Origin: Neohoeflea coraliihabitans
GTDB lineage: Bacteria > Pseudomonadota > Alphaproteobacteria > Rhizobiales > Rhizobiaceae
DNA length: 64,000 nucleotides
Assembly: GCF_019334345.1 (NCBI RefSeq)
Contig: NZ_JAHWQX010000002.1
Coordinates: 806,001 to 870,000, forward strand
Direction: 5' to 3'
Shown: positions 9,198 to 18,611 of the stretch, in pieces
Layout: each line of letters opens with the position of its first letter
Numbering within the stretch: the stretch's first letter is position 1
The notes under the pieces: generated by a model
What the model was told of the DNA's origin: nothing
Seen by the model: the letters and a program-made list of their open reading frames with translations, nothing else
The model's database searches: none
Translations under genes and position numbers: made by a program

Positions 9198-9854
9198 ATG
9201 TCCGACCGCCCGCAAGATGGTGCCACCCACTCGCCTTTTCCCGCCCCCTGGGTGTTCATTCGCGGCGTGCCGTCCTTGAAATTCCTGCCGCCCGAAGGCC
9301 CGCCGGAAGTGGCCTTCGCGGGACGGTCGAATGTCGGAAAGTCGTCGCTGATCAACGCTCTGGTCAAGACCAAGGGACTGGCGCGCACATCCAACACACC
9401 AGGCCGCACGCAGGAGCTCAACTATTTCGTGCCCGACGGGCATGCCGGCACCAGGGACGACTTGCCGCCGCTGGCGCTGGTCGACATGCCCGGCTATGGC
9501 TATGCCAAGGCACCGAAGGAAAAGGTCGATGAATGGACCCGGCTAGTGTTCGACTATCTGCGCGGCCGCTCGACGCTGAAGCGTGTCTATCTGCTGATTG
9601 ATTCCCGGCATGGCCTGAAGGCCAACGACGAGGAGGTCATGCAGTTGCTCGACAAGGCCGCGGTTTCCTACCAGGTGGTGCTGACCAAAACCGACAAGAT
9701 CAAGGAGGCCGGCGTGCCCCGCCTGATCGAGGCGACATTGGCCGGCATCCGGCGGCATCCGGCCGCCTTTCCGGAGGTGATTGCGACCTCATCGGAACGC
9801 GGCCTTGGCATCGAGGAATTGCGCGCTGCCATCATGAAAGCAATCTCGGTGTGA
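9198..9854 (+). CDS. engB: Ribosome biogenesis GTP-binding protein EngB/YihA/YsxC
   Basis: TRAFAC-class GTPase needed for late large-subunit ribosome assembly, 218 aa. Motifs in order: G1 [14 protein letters not shown] (about 40-53), G2 region [15 protein letters not shown]3 [12 protein letters not shown]4 TKTDK and G5 ATSSERG. ATG at 9198 follows TAGGAG with 8-nt spacing. A possible TTGACA at about 9139 lies upstream, but its -10 element is poor. Confidence 0.96.
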   Translation: MSDRPQDGATHSPFPAPWVFIRGVPSLKFLPPEGPPEVAFAGRSNVGKSSLINALVKTKGLARTSNTPGRTQELNYFVPDGHAGTRDDLPPLALVDMPGYGYAKAPKEKVDEWTRLVFDYLRGRSTLKRVYLLIDSRHGLKANDEEVMQLLDKAAVSYQVVLTKTDKIKEAGVPRLIEATLAGIRRHPAAFPEVIATSSERGLGIEELRAAIMKAISV

Positions 9855-9955
9855 TGGTCCCGTCACGGTGAGCGCGCCTTTGAAATATTGATGCCCCCGT
9901 GGAATGCCGTTACAGGATGCGGGCTGATCTCGCCGCTGCCACAGGAAATACGTCA

Positions 9956-10852
9956 ATGAGTGAAACGACCGAAAGCAATCCCGCCACACAGGCCCGGCTT
10001 CTCGCCGAGGCGCTGCCTTTCATGCAGCGCTACGAGGGAAAGTCGATCGTCGTCAAATATGGCGGGCACGCCATGGGCGACGCGGATCTTGGCACCGCTT
10101 TCGCGCAGGACATTGCGCTGCTGAAACAGTCAGGCGTCAATCCGATTGTCGTGCATGGGGGCGGCCCGCAGATCGCTGCCATGCTGAAAAAGATGGGAAT
10201 CGAATCGCGTTTTGAAGGCGGGTTGCGCGTCACCGACGAAAAGACCGTCGAAATCGTCGAAATGGTGCTGGCCGGGTCGATCAACAAGGACATCGTCCGG
10301 ATGATCAACGGCACCGGGGAATGGGCGATCGGGCTGTGTGGCAAGGATGGCAACATGGTCTATGCTGAAAAGGCTGAGAAGACCGTCATTGACGCCGACT
10401 CGAACATCGAGCGGGTCCTCGACCTCGGCTTTGTCGGCGAGCCTGTCGAGGTCGACCGGACATTGCTCGACCTGCTTGCCAAGTCCGAGATGATTCCGGT
10501 CATTGCACCGGTTGCGCCCGGCCGGGACGGCCACACCTACAACATCAATGCCGATACCTTCGCCGGCGCCATCGCAGGGGCCCTGACGGCAACCCGCCTG
10601 CTGTTTCTGACCGACGTGCCGGGCGTGCTCGACAAGCAAGGCGAACTGATTGATGAATTGACCGTCGCGGAGGCCCGCGCGCTGATCGCCGACGGGACCA
10701 TCTCCGGCGGCATGATCCCGAAGGTCGAGACCTGCATCGATGCGATCGAACGCGGCGTGAAGGGTGTCGTCATCCTTAACGGCAAGACCCCACATGCTGT
10801 CCTTCTCGAGATCTTCACCGAGCACGGCGCGGGCACGCTGATCATACCCTGA
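9956..10852 (+). CDS. argB: Acetylglutamate kinase
   Basis: Second step of arginine biosynthesis: phosphorylates N-acetyl-L-glutamate. 298 aa, amino-acid kinase fold. [10 protein letters not shown] and [17 protein letters not shown] form the nucleotide and substrate glycine loops; [20 protein letters not shown] and the [11 protein letters not shown] lysine motif follow. The ATG at 9956 is chosen because MSETTES fits the family's N-terminus; the in-frame start at 9899 adds unrelated residues. An N-terminal helix ([15 protein letters not shown]) is typical of arginine-regulated ArgB. Confidence 0.96.
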   Translation: MSETTESNPATQARLLAEALPFMQRYEGKSIVVKYGGHAMGDADLGTAFAQDIALLKQSGVNPIVVHGGGPQIAAMLKKMGIESRFEGGLRVTDEKTVEIVEMVLAGSINKDIVRMINGTGEWAIGLCGKDGNMVYAEKAEKTVIDADSNIERVLDLGFVGEPVEVDRTLLDLLAKSEMIPVIAPVAPGRDGHTYNINADTFAGAIAGALTATRLLFLTDVPGVLDKQGELIDELTVAEARALIADGTISGGMIPKVETCIDAIERGVKGVVILNGKTPHAVLLEIFTEHGAGTLIIP

Positions 10853-10875
10853 CCGCCTTTATATCTTGCGCTGCC

Positions 10876-12246
10876 TCAGCCGCCACTGCCGAGTGCCGGG
10901 CCACAGGCACTGCCGCCGCTTGCGCAGGCGGGATCGGCACGCGGCGCGCGCCGGGAACGCGGCACCGGCACGGCGCCTCTCAGCGACGAATTGAGATTTT
11001 CGCCGAAGCGATCGACCTGTGCATCGAGATTGTCGCGGGTCGACGGATCGACGATCGAGATCGGCACGGACACTGCGACACCCGCTGCAGAGCCTACGGT
11101 GTTGGTAATTGACAACGCAGTCGCACCAAGCTCTGCTCCCAGCCCGATATCCTGATCGGTGATCGTCTGGCCGGCAATCAGGCGATCGCCAAGCAAACGG
11201 ACGACTTCCGGACTTTCGGAAAATTTGGAGTGATTGAGGCGGTCGCCGCCCTGCAGCTTGGAAAGATCAAGGACCGTGATGCCCTCCTGCTCAAGCTGGC
11301 TGCGAATTGCCGGGTCCTCGATGTCGACCTGGCCAAGACGATCAATATTGCCGGAGATGCGGCGCGAGACACTGAGCGCGCGGTCATCGCGAGACACGAA
11401 AATCGTGAATTTCGGCCGGTCGGGCCCCATATCGGCCAATTGCTGACGAAAGACATCGATGTCGAGATCGGGAGCGGCGAGAATGACGTTGGAGATCTTC
11501 CTGGGGATACGCCCCTCACGGATCGCCAATTGGCGCAGAGCCTCAACCGTCAGCCAGGTTCCCATTGAGTGCGCCAGCACGGTCACCTCGTCGACCGCGC
11601 TCTCGTCGGCGGCGGCGGCGAGCACAGCCTCGAGTGCCGAGCGGGAATAGTTGGTGCTCTCCTTGTCATAGCCATAGGCGAAGACCGAGCCGCGCGACGG
11701 CCAGGTGAACAGCAGCGGCGTGGCGCCGGTGCCGCTGTCATGGGTGATCTGGGCAAAGCGGTAGACGGCATCCTCGTAACGGTTGTTGAAGCCGTGCACG
11801 AAGACGAGCAGGCGGCCATTCGACGCACGCTGCGTCTTGAACCAGGAACTGGCCTCGGATCTTCCCTCGAGATTGCGTGTCGTCAGGGTCGCGAAATCCG
11901 TTTCGGGATCCGGCGGCAACTTCTTTGGCCATTGCACTTCGCCAATGGTGCGATTGCGCTCGGGCGGAATGGAGACCTCCACGGCGTCGAGCTCGACAGC
12001 CTCGCCGCGTTCGCCGGAATAAGGCTGGCCGATATCGCCGGAGCCGGCGCGGGTCGTGGCAACCAGCATCGCGACGGTCGAGGCGCCCGGAACGGTGCCG
12101 CCGATCGGCGTCATGACGGAGGTCGGTGTGGAAACGCAGCCGGCGAGCACCAGCAGCAACGGCAGCACGAGCGACCACACCGCGCCGGAAGGCAGCGCGC
12201 CACGCCGCCACTGTGCGGGCGCCCGATACACGGTTCTTCTGAGCAA
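10876..12246 (-). CDS. Alpha/beta hydrolase lipoprotein (DUF900-type)
   Basis: Predicted outer- or inner-membrane lipoprotein with a serine-hydrolase domain, 456 aa. The signal peptide runs about 1-36 with lipobox LAGC (C37). HGFNN is the oxyanion region and AHSMGTW the nucleophile elbow (GxSxG variant with A first), followed by APDLDIDVF. A polar tail closes the protein. The proposed start is TTG at 12246, preceded by AGGGGA with 7-nt spacing. No ATG lies near the signal peptide, and the frame stays open upstream to 13407 only because it runs antisense-shifted through the next gene. Substrate unknown. Confidence 0.85.
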   Translation of the reverse strand: MLRRTVYRAPAQWRRGALPSGAVWSLVLPLLLVLAGCVSTPTSVMTPIGGTVPGASTVAMLVATTRAGSGDIGQPYSGERGEAVELDAVEVSIPPERNRTIGEVQWPKKLPPDPETDFATLTTRNLEGRSEASSWFKTQRASNGRLLVFVHGFNNRYEDAVYRFAQITHDSGTGATPLLFTWPSRGSVFAYGYDKESTNYSRSALEAVLAAAADESAVDEVTVLAHSMGTWLTVEALRQLAIREGRIPRKISNVILAAPDLDIDVFRQQLADMGPDRPKFTIFVSRDDRALSVSRRISGNIDRLGQVDIEDPAIRSQLEQEGITVLDLSKLQGGDRLNHSKFSESPEVVRLLGDRLIAGQTITDQDIGLGAELGATALSITNTVGSAAGVAVSVPISIVDPSTRDNLDAQVDRFGENLNSSLRGAVPVPRSRRAPRADPACASGGSACGPALGSGG

Positions 12247-12311
12247 GCGTCGTCCCCTTCGGCGCGTCTTCGGTTGCCGGGCGCGCGCGGCCCGCTGAGG
12301 CGATGAAAGAT

Positions 12312-13214
12312 CTAGACCAGCAGCAAGACCACAATCCCGGCGACAATAAGGAGACAACCGAGGATTTCGAGCTTGTTGATATGTTCGCGGAAGATCAGCA
12401 CCGTTGAAGCGAAGGTGAAGATCATCTCGACTTGTGCCAGCGCCTTGACGACAGCGGCGGTCTGCAGCGTCATCGCCATGAACCAGCCGAACGACGCGGA
12501 GGCTCCGACCAGCCCAACCGCGAGCGAGATTTTCCAGGCCGCCCTGATGCGGGCCAGTTCGCCGGGATCGCGCCACAGCATCCAGGCCAGCATCAGGCCG
12601 GTCTGCAGGCCGATGCCGACCAGAAGGGTGAAGGCGGCCTGCATGACGAAGTTCGGCGCCCCGAGGGACAAGGATGCGGCGCGGTAGCCGACTGCCGCAA
12701 TTCCGAAGAATGTTCCCGATGCGAGACCGATCCCGGCGCTGCGCGTAAACACCGAGGTGACCAGGGAGGCCGGACTGACAGCTGTCCGGGCGACCGAGAT
12801 CAGCATGACGCCGATGAGCGAGATGGCGATGGCAAGTACGGTGGCGCCGCTGACAGCGTCCGAGAGAAACAGCAGCCCGAAAATTGCGGCCTGCGCCGGC
12901 TCGGTCCGCGAATAGGCGGTCCCGACGGCGAAGTTGCGATGGCTGAACAGCTGGATGAGCAAAGCCTGGGCAATGATTTGCGCCACCGCGGCAATGGCTA
13001 CCCAGCCGAAAAAGGACGCTTGCAGCGGCGGCAGAGGATCGCCGACGCCAAAGTGAAGCAGGACAACGAACAGGGCGGCGAACGGCAGGCCGAAACCGAA
13101 GCGGACAAAGGTGGCGCCGGTCGTGCCCATCACGCTCTTGAGGTGCTTCTGCAAAACCGAGCGAATGTTCTGCAGAAAGGCGGCGGTGACGGTGATCAGG
13201 ATCCAGACGGGCAT
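12312..13214 (-). CDS. DMT/EamA-family transporter
   Basis: Ten-helix drug/metabolite transporter superfamily protein, 300 aa, almost wholly hydrophobic. It shows the two-fold EamA repeat: first half with GTTGATFVRFGFGLPFAALFV and SYSRTEPAQAAIFGLLFL-like segments, second half with FALAQVEMIFTF-type and ILGCLLIVAGIVVLLLV helices. It has a short cytoplasmic N-terminus. It lies 65 nt upstream of the hydrolase in the same direction, so they may be co-transcribed. Substrate cannot be predicted. Confidence 0.88.
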   Translation of the reverse strand: MPVWILITVTAAFLQNIRSVLQKHLKSVMGTTGATFVRFGFGLPFAALFVVLLHFGVGDPLPPLQASFFGWVAIAAVAQIIAQALLIQLFSHRNFAVGTAYSRTEPAQAAIFGLLFLSDAVSGATVLAIAISLIGVMLISVARTAVSPASLVTSVFTRSAGIGLASGTFFGIAAVGYRAASLSLGAPNFVMQAAFTLLVGIGLQTGLMLAWMLWRDPGELARIRAAWKISLAVGLVGASASFGWFMAMTLQTAAVVKALAQVEMIFTFASTVLIFREHINKLEILGCLLIVAGIVVLLLV

Positions 13215-13330
13215 GGCAAGGCCGATAGCACGCAGCTGTACTCATCCGCCAGCGATTGATCGGCCAAGCCTGTGCATGAAAAGCCCGCACACCAGCTTGC
13301 CTTTGCCATCTCACGTGCCATAACGCAGGA

Positions 13331-14062
13331 ATGACCCGCAAGCCCCGCCTTCCCCAGCCTGACGCCTTCGCCACGGTCCGTGAATGGGTGTTCGACCTCG
13401 ACAACACGCTCTATCCGCGCGACATCGATTTGTTCGCGCAGATCGATGTCAAGATGACCGACTATGTGCGGCGGTTGCTCGATCTGGATCACACGGCGGC
13501 ACGCAAGCTGCAGAAGCAGTATTACCGGGATCACGGCACGACCTTGCAGGGACTGATGATCCACCACGGCATCGATGCCAATGCTTTCCTGGAGGCGGTG
13601 CACGATATCGACTATTCGGTATTGTCTCCCGATCCCGCACTCGGCGCGGCCATCCGCTCGCTGCCTGGACGCAAATTTATCTTTACGAACGGGGATACGC
13701 CGCATGCCGAACGCACGGCGCGCGCGCTTGGCATACTCGAGGATTTCGACGACATCTTCGATATCCTTGCCGCGGATATGAACCCCAAACCCGCCGCGCC
13801 AACCTATCGCCGTTTTCTCGAGACGCACGGCGTGCATCCGGAACGTGCGGCCATGTTCGAGGATCTGCCGCGTAACCTGGCAGTGCCGCACCAACTCGGC
13901 ATGCGCACCGTCCTGATCGTGCCGCAAAACGTGAAGCCGGTTCTCGACGAGGCCTGGGAGCATGAGGGACACGATGCCGAACACGTGCATTATGTCACTG
14001 ATGATCTTTCCGCATTTCTGACGTCGGCGCGTTTGTCCTCGCCCGGGAGCGCACCGGGTTAA
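13331..14062 (+). CDS. HAD-family pyrimidine 5'-nucleotidase
   Basis: Haloacid dehalogenase-superfamily phosphatase of the SDT1/PHM8-like pyrimidine 5'-nucleotidase group, 243 aa, cytoplasmic. Motif I is FDLDNTLYP (about 20-28), motif II FTNGDTPHA, and motif III/IV MNPKP...FEDLPRNL. The family dephosphorylates UMP/CMP-type nucleotides. This gene sits near argB and dapD in many rhizobial genomes. A GC hairpin (CCCGG/CCGGG) overlaps its 3' end. The basic start MTRKPRLPQ is accepted. Confidence 0.88.
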   Translation: MTRKPRLPQPDAFATVREWVFDLDNTLYPRDIDLFAQIDVKMTDYVRRLLDLDHTAARKLQKQYYRDHGTTLQGLMIHHGIDANAFLEAVHDIDYSVLSPDPALGAAIRSLPGRKFIFTNGDTPHAERTARALGILEDFDDIFDILAADMNPKPAAPTYRRFLETHGVHPERAAMFEDLPRNLAVPHQLGMRTVLIVPQNVKPVLDEAWEHEGHDAEHVHYVTDDLSAFLTSARLSSPGSAPG

Positions 14063-14155
14063 CCCTTATTGATTGTATATCTCCTACACATCTTCTTTCG
14101 GTTGCATTTTTCCTTTCGCGCTGTATCCTTTGCCGAATAATAAGGATTTCCGAAG

Positions 14156-14443
14156 ATGTTTTTCAAAAAATATTTTATATTGCTTCTTGTATCCTGTTCC
14201 GTTGCTGCCTTTCCTGCAAAACATTCTTTCTCCGCAGATCTTTTGCCCAGTTATTCTCCTGAACACGCTTCCGGGTGCCTGCTAAACCAGCCAGACTGCG
14301 GAACGAAGCCCCGCAGAAAGCACAGGCCGCACCGCGACAAGCCTGGCATGAAGGATCCTCCCGGGCGTGGACCAGGTGCTGAAGGCCCTGAGGGGCCGCA
14401 CGGCCCGCCTGGCGGCCCGAGAGGCGGGGGGCGCCGACCTTGA
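14156..14443 (+). CDS. Small exported collagen-like (GXY) protein, hypothetical
   Basis: 95 aa, family not recognised. The N-terminus is a clear export signal: MFFKKYFILLLVSC, where LVSC fits a lipobox (C14), or alternatively signal-peptidase I cleavage after SFSA. The mature part is basic (KPRRKHRPHR), then has five consecutive GXY triplets (GAE GPE GPH GPP GGP) and an Arg/Gly end. AAGGA lies 9 nt before the ATG. Base composition is odd: the first 110 bases are strongly AT-rich and the rest very GC-rich, so the gene looks composite. Secretion looks real; function unknown. Confidence 0.55.
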   Translation: MFFKKYFILLLVSCSVAAFPAKHSFSADLLPSYSPEHASGCLLNQPDCGTKPRRKHRPHRDKPGMKDPPGRGPGAEGPEGPHGPPGGPRGGGRRP

Positions 14444-14612
14444 CGTCCTGCGGCACGAACCCTGGCATCTTGCGGGATTGACCCCGGGGCGGCTTGCCGC
14501 ACCCGGGCGGCGACTACCTTTCCGAAGTTTAATGCATGTTACCGAGCTTTAAGTAGCGAAGAGGCGGGCAGCGCGCCATCTTCTTGACATCGCAACACGA
14601 AAGGATGTCCCC
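14444..14612. other. Spacer with GC-rich hairpin before EF-hand gene
   Basis: Contains a strong stem-loop around 14483-14509 (arms CCCGGG and GCGGC/GCCGC with a TT turn), perhaps terminating the small gene, though no T-run follows. A TTGACA at 14584 is too close to the next start codon to be its -35 box. Confidence 0.4.
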
Positions 14613-15359
14613 ATGACAACGACCCCCGTGACCCATCTGAGCAAGAAGATCATCGCTGCCTCCATCGGCGCAGCGCTGCTGACCAGTGTCGCCCTTCCCG
14701 CCTTCGCTGCGGGTTCGTCCGATGACGACCGCAACGGACGTCACGAGCGCCGCGGCGCGATGATCGAGCAGATCCTCAACAAGGTCGACAGCGATGGCGA
14801 CGGCAAGGTTACGCTGGAAGAGGCGCAGGAGCACCACGCCGAGATGTTCGCTGGCATCGATGCCGACAGTGACGGCAGTGTAAGCCGCGATGAAATGCGT
14901 GACTGGCACAAGTCGCGTGCCGAGGACCGCCGCGCCGAAGTTTTCGCCAAGGCCGACAAGGACGGCGACGGCAGCCTGTCGCTTGAGGAGTTTTCGGAAC
15001 TGCGCGAATCGCGGGGCGGCAAGGGCCGCGGCATGCATCACGGCATGCGCAAGGGCCATCATGGCGAACGCGGCGATCGCGCTGAGCGGCGTGATGATGA
15101 AGGCCGGCGTGGTGACCATGCAGACCGCAAGCAAGCCATGCATGGCAAGAAGGACGGCAAGCGCGGTGGTGGTTTCGCGCGACTGGACAAGGATGGCAAC
15201 GGTTCGGTGAGTGCCGAGGAGTTTTCGGCACGCGGCGAGCGGATGTTCGCGCGGATGGATCGCAACGATGATGGTGTCATCGACCAGAGCGATTTCATGC
15301 GCAAGTCGCGCGGCTCCGCTGCAGAGACGACCACGCCAGCCCCCGAGAAGGCCGAATAA
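14613..15359 (+). CDS. Periplasmic five-EF-hand calcium-binding protein
   Basis: 248 aa. Signal peptide (about 1-33, cleavage near AFA-A). There are five canonical 12-residue EF loops: 59-70, 83-94, 115-126, 192-203 and 216-227. Positions 1, 3, 5 and 12 are acidic in the first four; the fifth ends in Asp rather than Glu. Between loops 3 and 4 lies a 60-residue His/Arg/Gly-rich linker (about 135-190) with several HH and HxxxH groups, which may bind other metals. ATG at 14613 follows AAAGGA. A calcium-sensing or buffering role in the periplasm is inferred from the EF-hands; the partner is unknown. Confidence 0.88.
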   Translation: MTTTPVTHLSKKIIAASIGAALLTSVALPAFAAGSSDDDRNGRHERRGAMIEQILNKVDSDGDGKVTLEEAQEHHAEMFAGIDADSDGSVSRDEMRDWHKSRAEDRRAEVFAKADKDGDGSLSLEEFSELRESRGGKGRGMHHGMRKGHHGERGDRAERRDDEGRRGDHADRKQAMHGKKDGKRGGGFARLDKDGNGSVSAEEFSARGERMFARMDRNDDGVIDQSDFMRKSRGSAAETTTPAPEKAE

Positions 15360-15386
15360 CAATCGGGCGAGCGATGAGATGGCGAA

Positions 15387-15416
15387 GACCGGGCAGCGAT
15401 GTCCGGCCTTTTTTCT
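15387..15416 (+). terminator. Terminator between EF-hand gene and LOG gene
   Basis: Stem GACCGGG / TCCGGCC (15387-15393 / 15402-15408, one A-C mismatch and a terminal G-T) with an 8-nt loop, followed directly by TTTTTTCTTTTTC. It serves the rightward EF-hand transcript and sits between convergent genes. Confidence 0.75.
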
Positions 15417-15446
15417 TTTTCAGCGCGGCGCCAAAGATCGGTCTGA

Positions 15447-16292
15447 TCAGGGGATGCGGTAGTGGGCAGCGATCGCTTTCCAGGCTTCCTCAGCCGTGTC
15501 GACATAGCGGATCAGGTCGGTGTCATCGGGTGAAATGGTACCGAACTCGGCCAGCGCCTCGAAATCAATCATGCGGCTCCAGAATTCCTTGCCGAACAGC
15601 AAGAGTGGAATGCGCTCCATCCGGCCGGTCTGGATCAGCGTCAAGGTCTCGAACAGCTCGTCCATGGTGCCAAAACCACCGGGGAAAATGGTGATCGCCT
15701 TGGCACGGATCAGGAAGTGCATCTTGCGGATGGCGAAATAGTGGAAGTTGAAGGACAGTTCGGGTGTGACATATTCGTTCGGCGCCTGCTCATGCGGCAG
15801 GATAATGTTCAGCCCGATGGAGTCGGCGCCGGCATCACAGGCCCCGCGATTTCCCGCCTCCATGACGCCCGGCCCGCCACCGGTGCAGATCACATATTCA
15901 GCGCCGCCATGGGTGAGTGAATGCTGCGAACAGATGCGTGCGAAATTGCGTGCTTCCTCGTAGTAGCGGGCCGCCGCAGTCAGGTTCTTTGCCTGGATCT
16001 CGTTCTTCGCGGCCCAGGGGTCGCCGCCAGGTTCGGGGATGCGGGCACCACCGAACATGACAACCGTCGACTTGACCCCATGCTCCTCGAGCATCATTCC
16101 GGCCTTGAGCAGTTCCAGTTGCAGGCGTACGGGCCGCAGTTCCTCGCGGCAGAGGAAGTCCATATCGGCATAGGCGAGGCGATAGGCCGGCGATTCCGTC
16201 TGCGGCGTGACCGGTTGACGTTCGGCGCGCTCCCGGTCGGAGTGACTGTCGGAGAGCGGATCCCAGGTGCCATCAGGACGGCGTGCATTCAT
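15447..16292 (-). CDS. LOG-family (TIGR00730) Rossmann-fold protein
   Basis: 281 aa. Carries the LOG/lysine-decarboxylase-like signature: MFGGARIPEPGG, CTGGGPGVMEAGNRGA and PGGFGTMDELFETLTLIQTG, where the PGGxGTxxE motif builds the active site. Family members hydrolyse cytokinin or other nucleoside 5'-monophosphates to base plus ribose 5-phosphate. Whether this longer type II-like form does so is unproven. The ATG at 16292 (MNARRPDG) is chosen; the much longer in-frame ORF reaching 17192 is the antisense shadow of dapD. Confidence 0.85.
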   Translation of the reverse strand: MNARRPDGTWDPLSDSHSDRERAERQPVTPQTESPAYRLAYADMDFLCREELRPVRLQLELLKAGMMLEEHGVKSTVVMFGGARIPEPGGDPWAAKNEIQAKNLTAAARYYEEARNFARICSQHSLTHGGAEYVICTGGGPGVMEAGNRGACDAGADSIGLNIILPHEQAPNEYVTPELSFNFHYFAIRKMHFLIRAKAITIFPGGFGTMDELFETLTLIQTGRMERIPLLLFGKEFWSRMIDFEALAEFGTISPDDTDLIRYVDTAEEAWKAIAAHYRIP

Positions 16293-16425
16293 GGCGGTGC
16301 TCCTTGCTGATCTTCTTTCTAGTGCCGCGCATTTTAAGAAAGGATTAAGCATTTCCGGTGGCCTGCATCCGGCGCCGCGGCCGAGCCCGGACCTCTTGCT
16401 TGATTTTCCTGCTGCGCCACGCGAT

Positions 16426-16454
16426 TTGACCCGGTCGCCGCTCTCGCTTAGGAG
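16426..16454 (+). promoter_or_regulatory. Candidate promoter for dapD-dapE
   Basis: TTGACC (16426-16431), a 17-bp spacer and TAGGAG (16449-16454) lie 72 nt before the dapD start codon. The -35 is good and the -10 only fair. Confidence 0.4.
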
Positions 16455-16526
16455 AGAAGCCGCCGTGCGGGAGTCCCGTTCCGCCCGCCTGCCGCGCAAG
16501 ACCAACCGAGTTTCAAGGACCCCATC

Positions 16527-17390
16527 ATGGCCCAGGATCATAACGCCCTCGCCGCGACGATCGAAGATGCTTTCGAGGCGCGCGATACGATTTCCACCTC
16601 GACGACCGGCGAAGTGCGCGAGGCTGTGCGAGAGGCGCTCGATCTGCTCGACAGGGGCGAGATGCGCGTTGCCAGCCGAGAGGAAGACGGCAACTGGACC
16701 GTGCATCAGTGGCTGAAGAAGGCGGTGCTGTTGTCTTTCCGCCTGACCCCGATGGACGTGATTAAGGGCGGCCCCGGCGGTGCGGTCTGGTGGGACAAGG
16801 TCGCCTCGAAGTTCGATGGCTGGGCAGCGAATGACTTTGAAACAGCGGGTTTCCGCGCCGTGCCCAACGCGGTGGTGCGGCGTTCGGCGCATATCGGCAA
16901 GAATGTCGTCCTGATGCCCTCCTTCGTCAATCTCGGCGCCTATGTCGACGAGGGCACCATGGTCGATACCTGGGCCACCGTCGGCTCCTGTGCGCAGATC
17001 GGCAAGAATGTGCACCTTTCGGGCGGCGTGGGGATTGGCGGCGTGCTCGAACCGATGCAGGCCGGGCCGACGATCATCGAAGACAATTGCTTCATCGGCG
17101 CCCGCTCGGAGGTGGTCGAAGGCTGCATCGTGCGCGAGGGATCGGTTCTCGGCATGGGCGTGTTCATCGGTCAGTCGACGCGCATCGTCCATCGCGAGAC
17201 CGGCGAGATCCTTTTTGGTGAAGTGCCGCCCTATTCGGTGGTGGTCGCCGGTTCGATGCCTTCATCAGGGGCGATGGCCGAGATGGGCAACGGGGCCCCT
17301 GCACCGCATCTTTATTGCGCCGTGATCGTCAAGACCGTTGATGAACGGACCCGGTCGAAGACCGGCATCAACGAGTTGCTGCGCACCTGA
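16527..17390 (+). CDS. dapD: Tetrahydrodipicolinate N-succinyltransferase
   Basis: Lysine/meso-diaminopimelate biosynthesis, succinylase branch: transfers succinyl from succinyl-CoA to tetrahydrodipicolinate. 287 aa. Helical N-terminal domain (1-100), then a left-handed beta-helix of hexapeptide repeats ([51 protein letters not shown]), and a C-terminal extension. The family residues in [15 protein letters not shown] are present. ATG at 16527, 16 nt before dapE, which supplies the desuccinylase step. Confidence 0.96.
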   Translation: MAQDHNALAATIEDAFEARDTISTSTTGEVREAVREALDLLDRGEMRVASREEDGNWTVHQWLKKAVLLSFRLTPMDVIKGGPGGAVWWDKVASKFDGWAANDFETAGFRAVPNAVVRRSAHIGKNVVLMPSFVNLGAYVDEGTMVDTWATVGSCAQIGKNVHLSGGVGIGGVLEPMQAGPTIIEDNCFIGARSEVVEGCIVREGSVLGMGVFIGQSTRIVHRETGEILFGEVPPYSVVVAGSMPSSGAMAEMGNGAPAPHLYCAVIVKTVDERTRSKTGINELLRT

Positions 17391-17406
17391 TGCAGCGGGG
17401 CAGCCG

Positions 17407-18606
17407 ATGAACCTGACCGACCCGACCGAGATTCTCGCAACGCTGGTGCGCTGTCCTTCCGTCACCCCGGAAGAGGGTGGCGCGCTTGATGCGCTCGACA
17501 CGATGCTCGGTGAGCTCGGCTTCAGGCGCGACCGGGTCACGTTCCAGGAGGCTGAGACGCCGGATGTCGACAATCTCTATGCGAGACTGGGTGAAGATGG
17601 TCCGCATCTGATGTTCGCGGGCCACACGGACGTGGTCCCGCCTGGCCCTGCTGAAGATTGGACGCACGGCCCGTTTTCCGGCGAGATCGCTGAGGGGCGG
17701 CTTTACGGACGCGGCGCGGTGGACATGAAGGGCGGCATCGCCTGCTTTATTGCGGCTCTGGCACGCCTCCTGTCTGAAAACGACAAGCTGCCCGGTTCGG
17801 TGTCCCTGCTGATCACCGGCGACGAGGAAGGGCCCGCGATCAACGGCACCGTCAAGCTGCTTGAGCACGCGGCGGCGTCGGGCGAGCGCTGGGACGCGGC
17901 CCTGGTCGGCGAGCCGACCAATCCGAATGAACTCGGCGAGATGATCAAGGTCGGACGGCGCGGCAGCCTGTCGGCCCGGCTGATCGTGGAGGGGACCCAG
18001 GGGCATGTCGCCTATCCGCATCTTGCCGACAATCCGCTGCGCGCCCTCATCTCCTTCGCCGATGCGCTGACAGAACCGCCGCTCGATACCGGTAATGACC
18101 GGTTCCCGCCGTCGAACCTGGAGCTCACCTCGATCGACACAGGCAACACGGCAACGAATGTCATTCCCGCATCCACGGAGATGCGCTTCAATGTGCGGTT
18201 CAATGATCTGTGGAGTGCTGAAAGCCTGGAAGGAGAGCTGCGCGCGCGTCTGGAAGTGGCGTCCATGGCTCTCAAATACCGCTCGGGGCAGCCGCCGATG
18301 CGCTATCAGCTCTCGTTTCAAGAGCGTCCGTCGCCGTCCTTCCTGACACGCGATGATCGACTTGTTGCCACCCTCTCGGGGGCCGTGGCGGCCGTCACCG
18401 GGCAAACCCCGACGCTGTCAACCACGGGGGGAACATCGGACGCGCGCTTCATCAAAGACTATTGCCCGGTGGTCGAATTCGGCCTTGTCGGGCAGACCAT
18501 GCACAAGGTCGATGAGCATGTGGAGATTGACGATCTCGAAACGCTGACCCTGATCTACAAGGCTTTTATCGAGAACTGGTTCGCCGCCACACAGCGCGCG
18601 GGCTGA
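17407..18606 (+). CDS. dapE: Succinyl-diaminopimelate desuccinylase
   Basis: M20 metallopeptidase-fold enzyme that hydrolyses N-succinyl-LL-diaminopimelate, 399 aa. Di-zinc ligands are visible in [11 protein letters not shown] (His), [10 protein letters not shown] (bridging Asp) and TGDEEGPA (catalytic Glu and ligand Glu). The distal His is in [14 protein letters not shown]. The dimerisation domain around 180-290 includes [10 protein letters not shown]. The start at 17407 is favoured over the in-frame start at 17338 inside dapD. Together with dapD it supplies the mDAP cross-bridge and lysine. Confidence 0.96.
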   Translation: MNLTDPTEILATLVRCPSVTPEEGGALDALDTMLGELGFRRDRVTFQEAETPDVDNLYARLGEDGPHLMFAGHTDVVPPGPAEDWTHGPFSGEIAEGRLYGRGAVDMKGGIACFIAALARLLSENDKLPGSVSLLITGDEEGPAINGTVKLLEHAAASGERWDAALVGEPTNPNELGEMIKVGRRGSLSARLIVEGTQGHVAYPHLADNPLRALISFADALTEPPLDTGNDRFPPSNLELTSIDTGNTATNVIPASTEMRFNVRFNDLWSAESLEGELRARLEVASMALKYRSGQPPMRYQLSFQERPSPSFLTRDDRLVATLSGAVAAVTGQTPTLSTTGGTSDARFIKDYCPVVEFGLVGQTMHKVDEHVEIDDLETLTLIYKAFIENWFAATQRAG

Positions 18607-18611
18607 CGGCG

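Noticed and set aside
10876-13407. An 843-codon leftward open frame spanning hydrolase and the transporter region
   Set aside because: Only the part below about 12246 has hydrolase motifs. Above it the frame is the out-of-phase shadow of the DMT transporter and the HAD gene region, rich in Arg and Ala.
14584-14612. TTGACA at 14584 as -35 box for the EF-hand gene
   Set aside because: A -10 at the right distance would overlap the ribosome-binding site; no matching hexamer is present.
15447-17192. A 581-codon frame for the LOG protein
   Set aside because: Residues before MNARRPDG match no LOG family and run antisense through dapD, which is clearly coding.
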